Shown: one piece after another, positions 1-5,371 of the stretch
How positions within the stretch are numbered: the stretch's first letter is position 1
Layout of the letters: each line of letters starts with the position of its first letter
Assembly: GCA_013203855.1 (NCBI GenBank)
Contig: JABMPG010000790.1
Location: 1-5,371, forward strand
Origin: a bacterium
GTDB lineage: Bacteria; Sumerlaeota; Sumerlaeia; UBA8349
Reading direction: 5' to 3'
Length of the DNA: 5,371 nt
Program-made: the position numbers and the translations under genes
The notes under the pieces: generated by a model
What the model saw: only the letters and a program-made list of their open reading frames with translations
Databases searched by the model: none
Told to the model about the DNA's origin: nothing

Positions 1-321
1 CTGTCCGTCATTCTGAACGAATCGGAGTTCCGGGCGGAAGTCGAAAGCCGCGTCATCCAACGCCTGCGGGAGGAACTCGCGCCCGATTCCATGAACGTCG
101 AGCGGGGACTGGCCCTGGTGATGGTCGTCGGCGAGGGGATGCACCACGCCGTGGGCATGTCCGGTCGCGCTTGCGCCGCCATGGGGCAGGCAGGCGTTAA
201 CATCGAAATGATCAACCAGGGCTCTTCTGAAATCAGCATGATGTTCGGCGTGAAAAGCAGCGACCGGTCCAAGGCAGTCCAAGCCCTTTACCAGGAATTC
301 TTTGCGAAAAGACTGTGCTAG
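1..321 (+). CDS. Aspartate kinase, C-terminal ACT region (5' truncated by window edge)
   Basis: Aspartate kinase phosphorylates L-aspartate with ATP, the first step of the lysine/threonine/methionine (and diaminopimelate) pathway, in the cytoplasm. Only the last 106 residues are visible, in frame from base 1 to a TAG at 319-321. They contain the typical last ACT-repeat signature: VVGEGM at about residues 41-46, VGMSGRACAAMGQAG at about 50-64, then NIEMINQGSSEISMMFGV. The 'INQGSSE.SMMFGV' form resembles the monofunctional, YclM-like class of aspartate kinases more than the bifunctional ThrA type; this subclass call is from memory of the family. ACT domains bind the feedback amino acid (usually lysine or threonine), but the effector cannot be read from this fragment. 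The catalytic kinase domain lies upstream of the window. A Met codon at 91 is internal and not a start. The stop codon overlaps that of the convergent PAP2 gene, and a terminator-like hairpin begins at the stop. Confidence 0.93.
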   Translation: MSVILNESEFRAEVESRVIQRLREELAPDSMNVERGLALVMVVGEGMHHAVGMSGRACAAMGQAGVNIEMINQGSSEISMMFGVKSSDRSKAVQALYQEFFAKRLC

Positions 322-1139
322 AGCCCGGAATCGCCTGAGGACGGTGTGGGATCTTCGCCCACGGGCTCTGTTTTCCGAGAAAACAACCGCGCCGTATAGT
401 CCCCCAATCTCGCCGGCCATCCCCAAGTGAAGACCCACTGGGCCATCAGCCATCCCAGCGCTCCCCCGAACAACACATCCTCGGGAAAATGCTGACGAAA
501 CCGAACCCTCGCCAGCCCGCATCCGATCGCCCACAGCAGCCACAACCACCCCAGCCGCGGATAGAGAACGATCAGGTACGCCGCGAAGGCGAAGGCCGCC
601 GTCGCGTGACCTGACGGGAACGAATTGTGTCGGCCGCCCAGAAATGGAGGCTGGGAACTCAGCAAGAGCCACTGGTCCGTCCGATCCGTCCGGATCGCCG
701 TGCCTGGATACTCCAGTCGATATCCCTCGATCCATTTCCGTGCATCGTCGTCCATGTGAACGGAATACTCGGGCCGGGCCCTGCGCAGCGTGTGCTTTAG
801 AACCTGGGTCACCGTCGCCGGGATCAGAATGGCCACGAGACAGACCGCCACCGTCCGGCGCCGGGGCGTGTCGAGGGCCCAGATCGCGATCAGGATGCTT
901 CCGACGACCGCCCCCACGGCAAACTGCTTGGCCGCCGAAAAAAAGCCGTCAAAGGGCAACATCTTCAGAAAATCATAGGTCCCTCGCCAAACCCCGTCGG
1001 CGAAAGGGATCAGAACAAGCGCCAGAACCGCCACTGCCACGCCTGGCCAGAGCTGCCGCGGCCGAACCCGCCGCGGAAAATCTCTCTGCCTGTGGAACAC
1101 TCCCGGCTTTTTCGTTGACTGTGCTTTCTTTTCTGCCAT
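318..1139 (-). CDS. PAP2-family (type 2 phosphatidic acid phosphatase-like) integral membrane phosphatase
   Basis: The predicted protein has 273 residues and carries the three PAP2 signatures. C1 is K115-x6-R122-P123 (KHTLRRARP), C2 is P175-S-G-H178 within SFPSGHAT, and C3 is R211-x5-H217-x3-D221. H217 would be the phosphohistidine nucleophile and H178 the acid. The usual Ser before the C3 Arg is Ala210 here. About six membrane helices are visible (near 31-46, 70-88, 96-113, 178-195, 197-209, 221-240), with the active-site loops expected on the periplasmic face. Family members act on undecaprenyl pyrophosphate, phosphatidylglycerol phosphate or lipid A phosphates; the substrate cannot be assigned from sequence. 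The start at 1139 (MAEKKAQ) is the first ATG outside the divergent gene; its Shine-Dalgarno is weak (AAGTGAG very close to the ATG). The reading frame stays open further upstream, but only as antisense of the neighbouring gene. It diverges from the ArnT-like gene, and its tail is hydrophilic. Confidence 0.9.
   Translation of the reverse strand: MAEKKAQSTKKPGVFHRQRDFPRRVRPRQLWPGVAVAVLALVLIPFADGVWRGTYDFLKMLPFDGFFSAAKQFAVGAVVGSILIAIWALDTPRRRTVAVCLVAILIPATVTQVLKHTLRRARPEYSVHMDDDARKWIEGYRLEYPGTAIRTDRTDQWLLLSSQPPFLGGRHNSFPSGHATAAFAFAAYLIVLYPRLGWLWLLWAIGCGLARVRFRQHFPEDVLFGGALGWLMAQWVFTWGWPARLGDYTARLFSRKTEPVGEDPTPSSGDSGL
320..374 (+). terminator. Candidate intrinsic terminator of the aspartate kinase gene, inside the PAP2 3' coding end
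   Basis: A perfect 8-base inverted repeat, AGAGCCCG (320-327) and CGGGCTCT (362-369), is followed by GTTTT (370-374). The 34-base interval holds a smaller hairpin, GTGGG (346-350) with CCCAC (358-362), which competes with the outer stem for one base. The left arm begins inside the kinase stop codon. The T run has only four bases and the loop is long, so this is a reasonable but not ideal Rho-independent terminator. The opposite strand has no T run after the stem, so it should act on the kinase transcript only. The same DNA encodes the hydrophilic last 17 or so residues of the PAP2 protein. Confidence 0.45.
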
Positions 1140-1271
1140 ACTCACTTGCGGCCTGAGCCCCCGCTTTACCACGGGACTCTCCCCGCCTCCACTTTGAAAG
1201 TCGCCCTGCGCGACGCGGCCATCGCGACCGCCCCTCGCGAAATCTCTCTTTGCCAGATCCCTCTGATCATC
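1140..1271. promoter_or_regulatory. Divergent intergenic region between the PAP2 and ArnT-like genes
   Basis: This 132-base gap must hold the start signals of both divergent genes if each has its own promoter here. I see no convincing -35/-10 pair in either direction; a TTGAAA at 1194-1199 has no matching -10 at normal spacing. Two copies of the palindrome TCGCGA (1222-1227 and 1235-1240) lie 13 bases apart, and a TCGC-N5-GCGA repeat lies at 1201-1213. These could be operator half-sites, but such strings are common in GC-rich DNA. No good Shine-Dalgarno precedes the ATG at 1272. Confidence 0.35.
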
Positions 1272-3089
1272 ATGTACTGGAATAAGAACTCGCAGAATCC
1301 GGACTGGCAGGCTCCCGGAACCGGGGAAACCACGCTCCGGGTGGGAACCGGCGGCGCGGGACGGATAGCATTTCTTGTGTTCCTGGCAGCCTTGGCTCTT
1401 TTCCTGCTCGGAAACGGCGGTCACAGTCTCTGGGATCGTGACGAGGCCCGTTTCTCCGAGGCCACCCGAGAGATGATCGAGACTGGCGACTGGATTATTC
1501 CCCATCTCAGCGGGGAGATCCGCTACGACAAGCCCATCCTCATCTACTGGCTTATGAGTCTACCGATGCGCCTGGGGGGAGTCAACGCCTTTTCGGTCCG
1601 ATTCCCCTCCGCCATGGCCGGAGCCCTCACTGTCACGCTCCTCTTTTTCTTCGCCCTGCGGCTCGGTTTCGGGATTCGGGGAGCCCTCGCCTCGGCCGGG
1701 GCGGCGGCCCTCAACGTCCTCCTATTCGCCGTCTCCAAAGCCGCTACCACCGACGCCGTCCTCACGTGCACCGTCACGTTCGCTTTTTTTCTTTACTGGA
1801 CTCAGAGACGATACGGCTTTTCCTGGACTCGACACCTCGGTTTCTATGCCGTCCTCGCGCTCTCGGCCCTCGTCAAGGGCCCCCCCGGCCTCGCAGTCGT
1901 CTTCCTCGGCGTCTGGACCGAACGAGTCTGGGCCGTTTGGGATGCCCGCCGTGGAGTCGCGCCCGAATATTCCGTCCGGCAGACCCTTCTTCAGCCCTGG
2001 GCCTTCTTTCTCATCCGAACCGTGGCCGGTCTGCTTGTCTTCTTTGCCATCAGTCTGCCTTGGACCATCGCCGCCTGGAACGCCACCGACGGCGGATTCT
2101 TCCGCGTTGCGATCGGACATCACGTCATCGAGCGAGCCGCCGGAAAGGCCTTTGAAGGACATGGAGGGCCGATGGTGTACTACATCCTCCTGCTCCCCAT
2201 TCTGTCCCTGCCATTCACCCCCCTGCTGCTGAACGCGATGCGATGGGGCTGGGCCGAACGGAACCGGGCGGCGGTACGCTTTCTCTTTTCCTGGTTTGTG
2301 CCCGGTCTGATCCTTTTTTCTGTGGCCCGCACCAAACTCCCCCACTACATGTCTCCCCTTATGCCTTCTCTCGCGCTCCTCGTGGGCGGATGGTGGGCCG
2401 CCCTGATGCAGCAACGGGAGAGAGCGATCTCCCTGGAGGAAGCATCCATTCCGTCGCTTGGCTGGTGGAGGGCCGGAGCAGTTTTCCAGGGCGCGATCGG
2501 GCTGGCCGCAGGAATCGCCCTTCCCGGGGCCGTACACGTCATGGGACTGCCGGGCCATATTCTGGCCCCCGTCACGATCCTCGGCGCGGTTCTCGCGATC
2601 GGCTTCGTCATCGGGGCCACTTTCTGGTGGTGCATGCGTCCGCTGCGATCGGTAATTGTCTGGACCGCCACGATGCTGCTGGCTTTCGGTCTCGTCCTGA
2701 TGTGGGGCCTCCCGTCTCTCGAACCCCTGCGTCCTTCCCCCAACCTCGGACGGTGGCTGCGTGAGAACTCCCCATCCGACGCGGCGCTCCTCGCCGTTCA
2801 GTTCAAAGAGCCCAGCCTGATGTTTTACGCCCGCCGGCACCTCGAAGAAATGGGCCGCAACGACTACGAGGACGCCCTTCCCCGCCTCGCTAGCGATGCC
2901 CCGACCGCACTGGTGATCCCGACAGATCGATGGGGAAAGTGGAAGGAACGTTACGAGGGCGAAATCCCGCCGAGGGTCCGGGTGCTCTTCAAGGAGAAAT
3001 TCTTCGTCTTCACCCGGGGAGAGTGGCTCGACCTGGCGGTCGTCGGCAACTGGGACGCTCCATTGGATCAACCACGAAGCGAGCGGTAG
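1272..3089 (+). CDS. ArnT/PMT-like membrane glycosyltransferase (GT39/GT83 type, PMT_2 family)
   Basis: The predicted integral membrane protein has 605 residues and about 12 hydrophobic segments (first near 31-47, last near 460-480), followed by a soluble C-terminal domain of about 125 residues. That layout is typical of ArnT and related polyprenyl-phosphate-sugar transferases, usually 500-600 residues. The first periplasmic loop has the family signature: LWDRDEARFSEA (54-65; D57, E58, R60), ETGDWIIPHL (70-79) and YDKPILIYW (85-93; D86, K87, P88). Further family marks are GHHVIER (282-288) and VARTKLPHYMSPLMP (351-365). Enzymes of this group move a sugar from a lipid carrier to lipid A, another glycolipid or protein at the outer face of the inner membrane; donor and acceptor here are unknown. 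E. coli-type ArnT has Glu before the loop Lys, while this protein has Asp86. The ATG at 1272 is chosen although it lacks a clear Shine-Dalgarno; TTG codons at 1146 and 1194 would add a non-conserved-looking extension. It is divergent from the PAP2 gene. Confidence 0.88.
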   Translation: MYWNKNSQNPDWQAPGTGETTLRVGTGGAGRIAFLVFLAALALFLLGNGGHSLWDRDEARFSEATREMIETGDWIIPHLSGEIRYDKPILIYWLMSLPMRLGGVNAFSVRFPSAMAGALTVTLLFFFALRLGFGIRGALASAGAAALNVLLFAVSKAATTDAVLTCTVTFAFFLYWTQRRYGFSWTRHLGFYAVLALSALVKGPPGLAVVFLGVWTERVWAVWDARRGVAPEYSVRQTLLQPWAFFLIRTVAGLLVFFAISLPWTIAAWNATDGGFFRVAIGHHVIERAAGKAFEGHGGPMVYYILLLPILSLPFTPLLLNAMRWGWAERNRAAVRFLFSWFVPGLILFSVARTKLPHYMSPLMPSLALLVGGWWAALMQQRERAISLEEASIPSLGWWRAGAVFQGAIGLAAGIALPGAVHVMGLPGHILAPVTILGAVLAIGFVIGATFWWCMRPLRSVIVWTATMLLAFGLVLMWGLPSLEPLRPSPNLGRWLRENSPSDAALLAVQFKEPSLMFYARRHLEEMGRNDYEDALPRLASDAPTALVIPTDRWGKWKERYEGEIPPRVRVLFKEKFFVFTRGEWLDLAVVGNWDAPLDQPRSER

Positions 3090-3101
3090 ACGCTGTTTTT
3101 T
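3082..3101 (+). terminator. Weak terminator-like hairpin at the end of the ArnT-like gene
   Basis: AGCG (3082-3085) and CGCT (3091-3094) can pair across a five-base loop and are followed by G and a run of six T (3096-3101). The hairpin overlaps the TAG stop of the transferase gene. The T run and position fit an intrinsic terminator, but a four-pair stem is short, so confidence is low. Confidence 0.3.
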
Positions 3102-3276
3102 GGGAGAAAGCGCGAGTATGACTTGCGCGCTGCGAGAACGGAACACGTGCGGAAGTCCAGACTCGGGGCGTGGAATGCTGGGTGTATCAGATCGCCGAGT
3201 GGACGAATCACAGTACAGATCTGTCAGAACGCCAGGATTGGATCGTGCGCAAATGACGCGCCGTCGTCCTTCAATC
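3090..3276. other. Intergenic gap between two convergent genes; no gene seen
   Basis: These 187 bases lie between the stop of the ArnT-like gene and the stop of the DUF2314 gene, so no promoter is expected. I see no credible coding sequence; short open frames starting here run antisense into the DUF2314 gene. The only notable structure besides the weak hairpin at its left end is a perfect 10-base palindrome, ACAGATCTGT, at 3215-3224. No T-rich hairpin for the minus-strand gene was found. Confidence 0.5.
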
Positions 3277-4236
3277 TCACCCCGAATAATGCTGCTGCAT
3301 CAGAACCTTCACCGTGAATCCACCCCGCATGTCGCGGGTCTTTTCATTGACGATCACCCAGTCGTTGACGTCTCGAACCCGCACCTGGACCGGATCGTCG
3401 AGTTTCAGCCGCTTGAGGAGAACTGGATCGTTGGCCAGAACCCCCTCGATTGTATCTTCGTCGATTCTCTCCACGCTCACCCAGACGAATTCGCGCTTGT
3501 CTCCTTCGCGCAAAGCCGCCTTAACGCTGAAATCCAGGTCTGGGGTTCCCTCATCGAACGCGTTGACGAACTCCGGCCACCGCCGACGGGCCTCGGCCGC
3601 CGCCTCACGCAGGCGAACATCGTCCGCCGCCAGTTCCAGAACCGGCGCGTTTAGAGTCTCGCTGAGCGCATCCAGGGGGTGATCTCCGCACAGGCGGCCC
3701 GCCACCTCGGCATCGAACACCTGGCCCAGCCGAACGTCCGGACAGAAAACCGCCAGAGCATGCGCGGGGGCCAGCCCCACCAGGATTCGCCCCACGTGCT
3801 GATAGATCGTGTCCTGGGTCGCCTGACGCGGATGATAGACGCAGTTCACCGAAATCCACGCCCGATGCTCCAGAACCGCCTCCCGAAGCCGCACGCTGTG
3901 GATTTTTTCGGCCGCGCCCTGGACATGATCGAAGTACGGCTTATCAAAATCGTGAACTAGAACAATGTACTCCCCGTGACGCACCGCATAGAGCGGCGGT
4001 TCTGAGACGACATAGTTCTGAGCCCCTCGCCGGGAATCGGCGAACGTGATGCCAAACAATTCCCGTAACTGCCGCCGAATCGCTGCCTCATTGAGATTCG
4101 CTGGCCGGGCGCAAAGAAGGATCAGAGTCAGATTGGACTGATTTCGCAAACGCCTCCCGTGGAAAGCGCGAAGCAGAAACCGCGCTAGAAACACTGTTCC
4201 CACCATCACCAGGAGACTGAGCAACGCAAAAGGCAT
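3277..4236 (-). CDS. Membrane-anchored protein with C-terminal DUF2314-like domain
   Basis: The predicted protein has 319 residues. Residues 2-22 form one hydrophobic helix followed by a basic stretch (R23 to R31, including HGRRLRN), which suggests an N-terminal anchor with the rest in the cytoplasm. Residues about 35-190 form a mixed alpha/beta region that I do not recognise with confidence: a strand LTLILL, a helix around 48-60, strands YIVLVHDF (90-97), WISVNCVY (127-134) and ALAVFCPD (160-167); it is loosely reminiscent of DUF4261. A charged helix at about 205-222 leads to the C-terminal part (about 236-306), whose pattern FSVKAALREG, FVWVSVE, EGVLANDP (G265, N269, P271) and VNDWV (D292, W293) matches DUF2314, found in E. 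coli YegJ. The function of that domain is unknown. The ATG at 4236 is chosen over a TTG at 4275 because GAGGAGGAA lies ten bases upstream of it. Its 3' end faces the ArnT-like gene; the oxidoreductase gene lies 155 bases upstream on the same strand. Confidence 0.8.
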   Translation of the reverse strand: MPFALLSLLVMVGTVFLARFLLRAFHGRRLRNQSNLTLILLCARPANLNEAAIRRQLRELFGITFADSRRGAQNYVVSEPPLYAVRHGEYIVLVHDFDKPYFDHVQGAAEKIHSVRLREAVLEHRAWISVNCVYHPRQATQDTIYQHVGRILVGLAPAHALAVFCPDVRLGQVFDAEVAGRLCGDHPLDALSETLNAPVLELAADDVRLREAAAEARRRWPEFVNAFDEGTPDLDFSVKAALREGDKREFVWVSVERIDEDTIEGVLANDPVLLKRLKLDDPVQVRVRDVNDWVIVNEKTRDMRGGFTVKVLMQQHYSG

Positions 4237-4246
4237 CGGCAGGATT

Positions 4247-4252
4247 CCTCCT
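4247..4252 (-). promoter_or_regulatory. Strong Shine-Dalgarno for the DUF2314-like gene
   Basis: On the minus strand AGGAGG, inside the longer GAGGAGGAA (4245-4253), lies ten bases before the ATG at 4236. It is the clearest ribosome binding site in the window. It decides the start, because the upstream TTG at 4275 has nothing comparable. Confidence 0.75.
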
Positions 4253-4259
4253 CGCAAGG

Positions 4260-4284
4260 GAAGCCGGAAAACCAAGACGGCTTC
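4260..4284. repeat. Perfect 7-base inverted repeat in the DUF2314 leader
   Basis: GAAGCCG (4260-4266) and CGGCTTC (4278-4284) are perfect inverted copies around an 11-base spacer. The repeat lies just upstream of the Shine-Dalgarno of the DUF2314-like gene. It could be an operator or a leader hairpin. No T run follows on the minus strand, so it is a poor terminator. I see no clear promoter upstream of it. Confidence 0.35.
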
Positions 4285-4366
4285 GCTCTCATCGAGTCCA
4301 AAGGACCATACAGCCGTCCGTGCTTCCTATTGTCTTGATGTCATGATGCCAGAATCCGGGGACCTC

Positions 4367-4388
4367 GCGCCACGCTTTTTCGCGGCGC
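4367..4388 (-). terminator. GC-rich hairpin just after the oxidoreductase stop codon
   Basis: On the minus-strand transcript GCGCCGCG can pair with CGUGGCGC around a six-base loop, giving an 8-pair stem with one G-U pair. It begins three bases after the stop codon of the oxidoreductase gene. On the plus strand the G-U pair becomes an A-C mismatch, so the hairpin is better in the direction of that gene. There is no T run after it, so it may be a mRNA 3' end stabiliser or weak terminator. Confidence 0.35.
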
Positions 4389-4391
4389 CCA

Positions 4392-5371
4392 TCACGAGAC
4401 CCGAACCAGTTGCTTGCCCGTGTTGTCACCGGAGAAAAGACCGATGAACCCCGCCGGCGCCTGCTCCAGACCCTCGGCGATCGTCTCCCGGTAGCTCACC
4501 CGGCCTTCCTTCAGCCACCGCGCGATCTCCTTCCGACCTTCCGGATAGCGGCTCTTGAACTGGAAAACCAGAAAGCCCTCCGCCCGCGCCTCGTGTCGGA
4601 TCAACTGCCACAGGAGCCGCGGCCCTCGGGCCATCGTCTTCTTGTTGTACTGGTCGATCTGCCCGCAGATTACTACCCGCGCCCGCTTGTTCAGGTGAAA
4701 GAATACCGCGTCGCTCAGCTTCCCCCCCACGTTGTCAAAGTAAACGTCCACGCCGTTCGGGCAGAGAGCCGCTAATTCCGTACTGTAATCTTCCACGTGC
4801 TTATAGTTGAGAGCCCCGTCGAAACCCAACTCCTCGGTCAGGTACTCGACTTTTTCCGTCGATCCCGCCGAACCGTACACTTGGCAGCCTTTGATCTTCG
4901 CGATCTGACCCACCAGCGATCCGACGGCCCCCGCCGCGCCCGAGACAAACACCGTCTCGCCCGCTTTGGGCTGTCCGATGTCGAGGAGACCGAAATAGGC
5001 CGTCATTCCCGGCATTCCGAGCACGCCAAGCGCGGTGGAAATCGGCGCGTCTTCCACAAACTTCTCCAACTGCTCGCCTTCCACGATTGCCCACTCCTGC
5101 CAACCCCAGTATCCCGTGACCACATCGCCCTCCGCGAAATCCGAATGCCGGGACTTCTGGACCTTGCCCACCGTCCCCCCCACCATCCGTTCCCCGAGCT
5201 CGACCGCACGTTGATAGGTCCCCTCCTCCCGCAGCAATCCGCGCATGTAGGGGTCCACGGACAGATAGGCGGTCCGCACGAGGACCTGCCCCTTCACCGG
5301 CTCGGGCAGTTCTATTTCGACCAGTTTGAAATCCGACTCCTCCGGCACTCCGTCCGGGCGATTGACCAGAA
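4392..5371 (-). CDS. Zinc-independent medium-chain NADP-dependent oxidoreductase (CurA/PTGR type), N terminus cut by window edge
   Basis: 325 residues are visible from the first full codon at 5369; the family is usually about 330-345 residues, so only a few N-terminal residues are missing. The frame continues to the window edge through LVNRPDG, which matches the usual start of this family, so the GTG at 5348 is probably internal. Visible marks, numbered from that first full codon: VDPYMRG (38-44), GMPGMTAYFGLL (118-129), the Rossmann glycine motif SGAAGAVGS (143-151), GSTEK (169-173), YFDNVGG (210-216), GQIDQYN (236-242) and the C-terminal GLFSGDNTGKQLVRV (310-324). No zinc-ligand pattern is present, which fits the leukotriene B4 dehydrogenase/prostaglandin reductase/YncB-CurA branch. 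Members reduce the double bond of alpha,beta-unsaturated ketones or aldehydes with NADPH in the cytoplasm; the substrate here is unknown, and a detoxification role is inferred. No functional link to the neighbours is apparent. Confidence 0.93.
   Translation of the reverse strand, partial: LVNRPDGVPEESDFKLVEIELPEPVKGQVLVRTAYLSVDPYMRGLLREEGTYQRAVELGERMVGGTVGKVQKSRHSDFAEGDVVTGYWGWQEWAIVEGEQLEKFVEDAPISTALGVLGMPGMTAYFGLLDIGQPKAGETVFVSGAAGAVGSLVGQIAKIKGCQVYGSAGSTEKVEYLTEELGFDGALNYKHVEDYSTELAALCPNGVDVYFDNVGGKLSDAVFFHLNKRARVVICGQIDQYNKKTMARGPRLLWQLIRHEARAEGFLVFQFKSRYPEGRKEIARWLKEGRVSYRETIAEGLEQAPAGFIGLFSGDNTGKQLVRVS

Noticed and set aside
1146..1271. TTG start at 1146 adding 42 residues to the ArnT-like protein
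   Set aside because: The extra residues resemble translated intergenic DNA, no ribosome binding site precedes the TTG, and it would nearly abut the divergent PAP2 start.
1140..1505. Upstream extension of the PAP2 frame by 122 codons
   Set aside because: The extension is antisense to the transferase gene and low in domain-like character. The family-like protein with six helices is complete from the ATG at 1139.
1784..1790. Run of seven T inside the transferase gene as a possible frameshift or slippage site
   Set aside because: The frame is intact on both sides and the protein is complete, so there is no evidence of programmed slippage.
1722..3146. Long open frame of 474 codons on the minus strand opposite the ArnT-like gene
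   Set aside because: It is rich in charged residues, Gly and Pro, with no recognisable domain, and it lies antisense to a clearly conserved transferase. High GC content keeps antisense frames open.
3215..3224. Palindrome ACAGATCTGT in the convergent gap as a regulator site
   Set aside because: It lies between two gene ends where no promoter is expected, and a 10-base palindrome alone is weak evidence.
3100..3654. Plus-strand open frame of 184 codons across the convergent gap
   Set aside because: Most of it is antisense to the DUF2314-like gene, and its translation has no recognisable features.
4237..4275. TTG start at 4275 adding 13 residues to the DUF2314-like protein
   Set aside because: The ATG at 4236 has a strong Shine-Dalgarno at ten bases and places the membrane helix at the very N terminus.

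Overview
The window comes from a high-GC bacterial chromosome (about 60% GC by eye). The ArnT/PMT-type lipid-linked sugar transferase beside a PAP2 phosphatase suggests a Gram-negative-type envelope. The membrane-anchored DUF2314 protein would fit the Planctomycetota/Verrucomicrobiota area, but this is only an impression and the sequence does not settle the taxon. I see no mobile element, CRISPR array, rRNA or tRNA. Coding density is normal and no gap exceeds 190 bases.

Layout from left to right. (1) At 1-321 (+) is the C-terminal end of an aspartate kinase, with the regulatory ACT region and the stop codon; its start lies outside the window. (2) At 318-1139 (-) is a six-helix PAP2-family membrane phosphatase, convergent with the kinase. 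The two stop codons interlock in a CTAG, and a terminator-like hairpin for the kinase lies inside the last codons of the phosphatase gene. (3) A 132-base gap separates it from a divergent gene at 1272-3089 (+), a 605-residue ArnT/PMT-like integral membrane glycosyltransferase. (4) After a 187-base convergent gap comes a gene at 3277-4236 (-) for a 319-residue protein with one N-terminal membrane anchor, an unrecognised middle region and a C-terminal DUF2314-like domain; a strong Shine-Dalgarno decides its start. (5) At 4392-5371 (-) is a nearly complete zinc-independent medium-chain NADP-dependent oxidoreductase (CurA/YncB/prostaglandin-reductase type), cut at its N terminus by the window edge.

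The one plausible functional pairing is the PAP2 phosphatase with the ArnT-like transferase. Such transferases take a sugar from a polyprenyl-phosphate carrier, and PAP2 enzymes remove phosphates from polyprenyl, lipid A or phospholipid substrates, so the divergent pair may serve envelope glycolipid modification or carrier recycling. The other genes look like ordinary, unrelated chromosomal neighbours. Most of the window is conventional. The points most worth a second look are the DUF2314 protein with its unassigned middle region, the kinase/phosphatase stop-codon and terminator overlap, and the envelope gene pair.
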